Positions 59,430 through 64,000 of a stretch of DNA of 64,000 nucleotides are shown here, one piece after another. Each line of letters begins with the position of its first letter. The first letter of the stretch is position 1. Origin of the DNA: Pocillopora verrucosa (Eukaryota; Cnidaria; Anthozoa; Scleractinia; Pocilloporidae). The notes under the pieces were generated by a model. The model saw only the letters and a list, made by a program, of their open reading frames with translations. It was not told the DNA's origin and did no database searches. Location: positions 10,557,414-10,621,413 of the forward strand of contig NC_089321.1 in NCBI RefSeq assembly GCF_036669915.1, given 5' to 3'. Position numbers and translations under genes: made by a program.

Positions 59430-62400
59430 ATGTCTAGGTTAACAGAACAGCAAATCTTGTCAAGAGCCAGAGCCTCCTCTCTTGAAAATGTGAAGAATCT
59501 TAATTTTTGGTGAGCGAGCGACACTTTTTTCAACTCTATTGTAGAACGAGATCGAAGGAAAATGACGCTATATTTTTGTTGTCATAGTTTCACGTATATA
59601 TATTTTCTCTCCTTGTAGGGGAAGTGATTTGAGCGATGTAAGTACAGTACGATTGTTTGCCTTGTTTTAAATTCTGAACATAATTCTGTAATGTCTGTAA
59701 TTAAAACCCAGTGATTTTTTTTTATATAACTATATAAAATTCCTTTATATATCAACAAGGATAAGATTTTTATTGGTCTCAATCTTATTTACACACAATT
59801 TCATTGTTTTTCTCCTCCAGATTTCTGTTTTACGCCAGATGCCAAATGTTGAAGTTTTAAGTTTAAGGTTTGTGTTGGGAAGTGAATGCTCTTTCACTTC
59901 ACAGTCATTTAAATTTTCAATCAAAGGTCTTTGTCACTGCATTGACATTCCTTAGCCTGGTCTTTCTCTTTGATCATTTGAAATTTTAGATTTCAAGCAT
60001 ACTTTTTTTTTAGTGTTAACAACATATCAAGCCTGGAAGACTAAACCCTAACCCTAAGCAATTTTCAACCAAAGGTCTTTGTCACTGCATTGACATTCCT
60101 TAGCCTGGTATTTCTCTTTGATCATTTGAAATTTTAGATTTCAAGTATACTTTTTTTTTTTTTTTAGTGTTAACAACATATCAAGCCTGGAAGACTTTGC
60201 ACATTGTAAGTATTGTTGATTTTGGTTTGATAGAAATTATTCATGTATGGGTTCTCTAACAATTCACAAGATTGAACAATTCATAAGATTGATACTGAGG
60301 TTTAGTTATTTTTTTTCTGGCAAGAAGGTGTAATTAAGGTGAGGACATGGGAAAAGTGCTCCCTAAAACAAAGATTTTTTCCAGGGCTAGCGACAGATGC
60401 AAAGATTGTGGGAATATTTATTTCAGGAATCACAAATGTTTGTGTTTCTTGATGGATGGCGTCCCCTTAATTGAAGTGTCTGTAATCTTTTCACTACACA
60501 AATAGAACAAGCTTACCTGGGGTACCCATGGGAGACTTGGTAGCCCAATTGTTCAAAGGGAGGAAATGCTATCTACTGGGAAAATCTGTATCCAGTGGAT
60601 AGTGTAATGTGTTTTGTTAACATTCATCTGCTGGATGGTAATTTATCCGTTGGATAGTGTTATGCAACCTTTGAACTACCAGGCTAATAGTTGCTGGGCT
60701 GGATTGTTGGTTAAGAGGTCTGGGTTTGAGAAGCCTGATGAAGCAGGATAAGTTCTGGCTCCATGCACTATTAGGTTCAAGTACAGACTTCGCCTTTTTA
60801 ACTAGGATACTCAGGGGCTGCCATGCATCCAAATCCCAAATGTCAGATGCCTGGCCACAAGCCTTCTTTCCACACACAATCTCAAAAGATAACCTGGGCA
60901 TCTGATAATCAAATTAATCAAACCCCCTCAGTGGCTTGTCCTTACCATGATGTTTCTTAGATTTCCCTGAAATACCGAGGTCAAGGACAGTCACCTGAAA
61001 GCTATCCACATTACCTTTTGGAACGAGGCATGCACCTTTACATTTTTTTCCAACAATGTTTCTCAAGAGAGTTGTATAGTACATCACACATACTTGAATA
61101 CTGAATATAAAGTTTCTCTCCACCCACACTCCCATCCTTAACCCTTTAACTCCCACGATCTGGTTGTTAATTCTCCTCTCTAGCTGTTTTTCCTTTTTTC
61201 CTCCTTTCCTTTTCCTTGTAAATATATCATTGATAAAAATTTGGTGTAAGATCTAGATCACAACTTGTACCTGATAAGTTTTAGTATAATTCATGGATAG
61301 TGTTGAGAGAAGTTACATTTTAATCACTTTTGGGAGTTGAAGGGTTAATCATTGATGGAAATCTTTGATAAATTTCCAGTAAACTACATTGTTTGTTTTT
61401 GTTCTGATTTTGTTTTGTGAAGGTCCAAGATTAAGAGAACTATATTTGAGGAAAAATAGCATTGAAGATATCAGTGAGATAGGTTGTCTGAAGAACCTTC
61501 CTAAGCTAAGAGTGCTGTGGCTGTCGGACAATCCTTGTGCGAATGTGGAACATTACCGAATGACTGTTCTAAAGAATTTACCCAAACTCACTAAGCTGGA
61601 CACTGTAGGTTGGTGAAATTATATCTGTTTTAGTGACATCAGAGGCTATTGTTTGCTTTTGTTGCTCCTTTTTCCTTTTGTTTTCCCTGCCTTTCCTCTA
61701 TGTGCAAAATGAGGGACTTAATACTCAATATCAGAGGTAAATGTTGAACATTTCCTAACCCTTTCCCTCCCAAGATCTTATTAGTAATTCTCCTTACTGT
61801 CTGCCATACAGTTCTTGTGAGGTTATGTCAGAGAATTTGTTATTGGATCAACTAATGATCCCTCAGCTGATATTTTCTTTTTTCTCATCACTTACGTACT
61901 TGATATTGTATTGATATTGTAAGGAGAAATTCTGTCTTGGCAACTCATGAGAGTCAAAGGGTTAAAACAGGAATCAGATTTCATAGCAAGATCTTTATAG
62001 GTGTTAATTGAAGAAATATTGTTCCCAATTGCATAGTGATTTTCACAACTGTAGGATGAAATGTCTTAACCAAGCTCTGCAATGAATGTCAATCAGAAAT
62101 AGGAGAGATTCAAATTAATTGAGTGTGTATTGTCTTACTAGTGGTTGAGGAGTCAGAAGTGGAGGAGGCAGCCAAAGAAGGAACCGAAATCAAAACACCA
62201 GATGAAATTCCTGTCCACAATTTAGAATTGACTGCCACAGTTGGAAAGGTGATGATGGAAATTTTCATTTTCAATTCATTTATTTACATAGTTGTACAGT
62301 AACACCTATTGACTGGTCTAACTGAGTTGCTTTCATGCCAATCTTAACCTTTATTACCTGAGAATGACCAGCATTTAATTTCTCCATACTGCTATACTGC

Positions 62401-63588
62401 AGAAGCATTCATTGAGGTTATGAGAATAGATGAAATGATCCACAACCTAAGGAGCTTTGACTATTGAACAAATTCTCTTTGTCAGCACTGAAGGAAACGT
62501 GTAAAAAAAGTATGGAGAATATAGATACCTATGTTAGGGTGTAAAGGGTTAAACTTTTTACCCGTTTTTCTGCAGGATGCTCTCAAAACTGTTAGTGCTT
62601 TAAGTGAGGATGCTAATCAACAAGTGTCAACAGGTAGGTTTCATAAACAAGTTCAGCTAAATGTCCAATTTCAATGATGATATTTTAATCAATCTTTCAC
62701 TCTCTAGAATCTGCATTGGTAGGAATTTTTCTTGGAAAGCTCGAGAGAGAGAGGAAAGCTAGGATTACATGGAGAAATGTGAATAAGATTGCAAAGTACT
62801 CTATGTAGGCTATATTGCAGGCATTGTATTCAGAATAAATTGGTATTTTCATAACTTGCCACACCACCATGTTAAACAGAATTATATTGTGGGAAATTCA
62901 ATCAAGGACAAGCATTGCATTGACAATGTGGTAAAGGGGGTCAAAATTTGGAAATAGTGCTGCTTTTCTTAATGTTCATTTTTGGCATGTTTATTTTGTT
63001 TTCATCTGCAGAAAAGGGTGATCCGGAATCAGCACAAAGCAATTTAGTAAATGAAACCAAGTATGTAGAACTATACAGACCCAAGTGCTTAAGGTTTGCC
63101 TTTTTGGCAATTGCTTTTAAGTAGAATGGTAAACTCATTTGATCAGGCAATGGTCCTTGTACACAGGTGGGATGCAGTCTCCTCAATTTCATAAAAAGGC
63201 ATAAAATAGCTGGACTCTTGACTTTGTAGAAATCCTTTTTTAAAATTCCAGGATGGTTTTGCATGAAATACTGTTAAGAGGGGTGATTTCATCAAGTGAG
63301 TTGGCCTCTGGACTGCAGATTAACCCTCTAAGAGCAACTAGAATCCAAATTCTCCTCACAATACCACTCCTGAATCATTTTGCATTTGGACCCAACTAGT
63401 ATCTGGGAGGCTCAAATAAGAATCCTATCCTTGTTTTCACTGAATTGTATTTGGTTTTTGTCAGTAAACTTCGAGCCCAGTTAGGACTGAAGCCACTGAT
63501 GTTGGATGATCAAACCCATGGTGTGACAACCATGGCAGCAACAGATTCCCATCGAACAGAGCCTGTAACAGTTTCTCCCACCCCTAGA
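59430..63588 (+). CDS. CFAP410: cilia and flagella associated protein 410 (C21orf2), 3' end outside window
   Basis: Nine coding exons in the window: 59430-59509, 59619-59637, 59821-59867, 60168-60205, 61423-61608, 62142-62248, 62576-62633, 63012-63060, 63465-63588, all in frame, for 236 residues so far (human 256). It starts [20 protein letters not shown]. It continues with leucine-rich repeats ([69 protein letters not shown]) and the cap [31 protein letters not shown]. An acidic low-complexity linker follows. The short C-terminal helical domain that binds NEK1 and SPATA7 in the human protein is not yet reached. Role: basal-body and ciliary protein, and a DNA-repair partner of NEK1. A decoy copy of exon 4 lies upstream in intron 3. 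Confidence 0.95.
59912..60196. repeat. tandem duplication spanning CFAP410 exon 4 acceptor
   Basis: Unit 1 (59912-60042) and unit 2 (60060-60196) are nearly identical: AATTTTCAA(T/C)CAAAGGTC through the T tract and acceptor to CAAGCCTGGAAGACT. Unit 2 holds the real exon 4; unit 1 ends 29 bases into the exon copy. The 17-base filler between them (60043-60059) includes AAACCCTAACCCTAA, a telomere-type repeat. The T tract has expanded in unit 2. Confidence 0.92.
60541..60686. mobile_element. foldback element with TAGCC...TTCAAAGG ends
   Basis: TAGCCCAATTGTTCAAAGGG at the left and CCTTTGAACTACCAGGCTA at the right. Inner blocks TCTGTATCCAGTGGATAG and CATCTGCTGGATGGTAATTT. In CFAP410 intron 4. Confidence 0.75.
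61138..61348 (+). repeat. ~210-bp repeat, family A, in CFAP410 intron
   Basis: TTAACCCTTTAACTCCCACG start, GATCTGGTTGTTAATTCTCC and ACTTGTACCTGATAAGTTTT interior, TTGGGAGTTGAAGGGTTAA end; a short T/C insertion sits near 61185. Confidence 0.85.
61756..61966 (-). repeat. ~210-bp repeat, family C, in CFAP410 intron
   Basis: CTAACCCTTTCCCTCCCAAG, CTTACTGTCTGCCATACAGT, TTATTGGATCAACTAATGAT and ACTCATGAGAGTCAAAGGGT blocks. Confidence 0.82.
62345..62552 (-). repeat. ~210-bp repeat, family B, in CFAP410 intron
   Basis: TTAACCTTTATTACCTGAGA start, TTGAACAAATTCTCTTTGTC interior, TTAGGGTGTAAAGGGTTAA end. Confidence 0.78.
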
Positions 63589-64000
63589 GTAAGTTTTGGT
63601 TCTGTAAATGATTCAATATTTTTAAGAATGGTTATTCATTTGCACCGTTTGCTATACTGAAGCACAAAAGTATTCACCTATTGTCGTGATGAGTAAGGTT
63701 TTGGGTAAACGTAACTATTTGTTCATGCGTCAGAGTTCATCGAGATATGAAGCGCACGGGAAGTTAAAAGAGTGCGAAAGATGCTGGAAAGTCAGGGGAT
63801 TTTTTCAATAGCATTTTGCATGCTAGGGCATGTCAAGGAAAATCTCTGAACAAGGGTTTTCATAGAGAAAAAAAAAGACAAAACAAAACAGGTAATACCT
63901 CGAACGAACTGGTAGTTCTCACATTATTTTGTTTCCCAGGCACCTCTTGCACTTTTTAATCACATAAACATTAAAATCGTTCTTGAATTGATCATGGAAT

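Overview
This is intron-rich animal DNA. The best fit is an anthozoan cnidarian, most likely a stony coral. The evidence is moderate AT richness, many short exons with GT-AG introns, single-copy bilaterian-type orthologues with near-human protein lengths, and a dense load of short non-autonomous repeats of the kind I associate with coral genomes. The species call is inference. Most genes had to be rebuilt exon by exon, because many exons are shorter than 150 bases. Every exon chain given below keeps the reading frame across its junctions unless I say otherwise.

Layout. The first 7 kb hold two small secreted-peptide genes that face each other: 2596-3260 (+), a neuropeptide-like precursor, and 5694-6460 (-), a basic secreted peptide. 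A (GACT)n microsatellite and older repeats lie between them. From 7.1 to 15.8 kb I see no gene I can support. TOMM7 (+, 16210-17241) follows, then a repeat-rich gap, then an HP1-family chromobox gene (-, 20944-24281). That gene shares a 404-bp head-to-head promoter with IQCB1/NPHP5 (+, 24686-31994). IQCB1 converges on a CTHRC1-like secreted collagen gene (-, 32577-33731). WDR37 (-, 35766-45263) comes next. A hidden plus-strand gene that I could not name (about 46177-47694) lies just upstream of it. An 81-residue cysteine-rich zinc-ribbon-like protein (+, 48099-49114) follows. ATXN7L3, the SAGA deubiquitinase adaptor (-, 50465-58954, 17 coding exons), is head-to-head with CFAP410/C21orf2 (+, from 59430, running off the window).

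How the genes relate. Two ciliary genes (IQCB1, CFAP410) each share a short divergent promoter with a chromatin regulator (HP1, ATXN7L3). TOMM7 and WDR37 are ordinary conserved cellular genes. The CTHRC1-like protein and the two small precursors are secreted. Nothing suggests an operon or a biosynthetic cluster.

The most novel items are the two peptide precursors, the unnamed gene at 46.2-47.7 kb, the 81-residue cysteine protein, and a tandem duplication in CFAP410 with telomere-like filler that leaves a decoy half-exon. Repeats include a foldback MITE with perfect 8-bp target duplications (two copies), about 20 copies of three related ~210-bp elements with AACCCTTTAA-like ends, tRNA-derived SINEs, and a CCAAT-rich older repeat.
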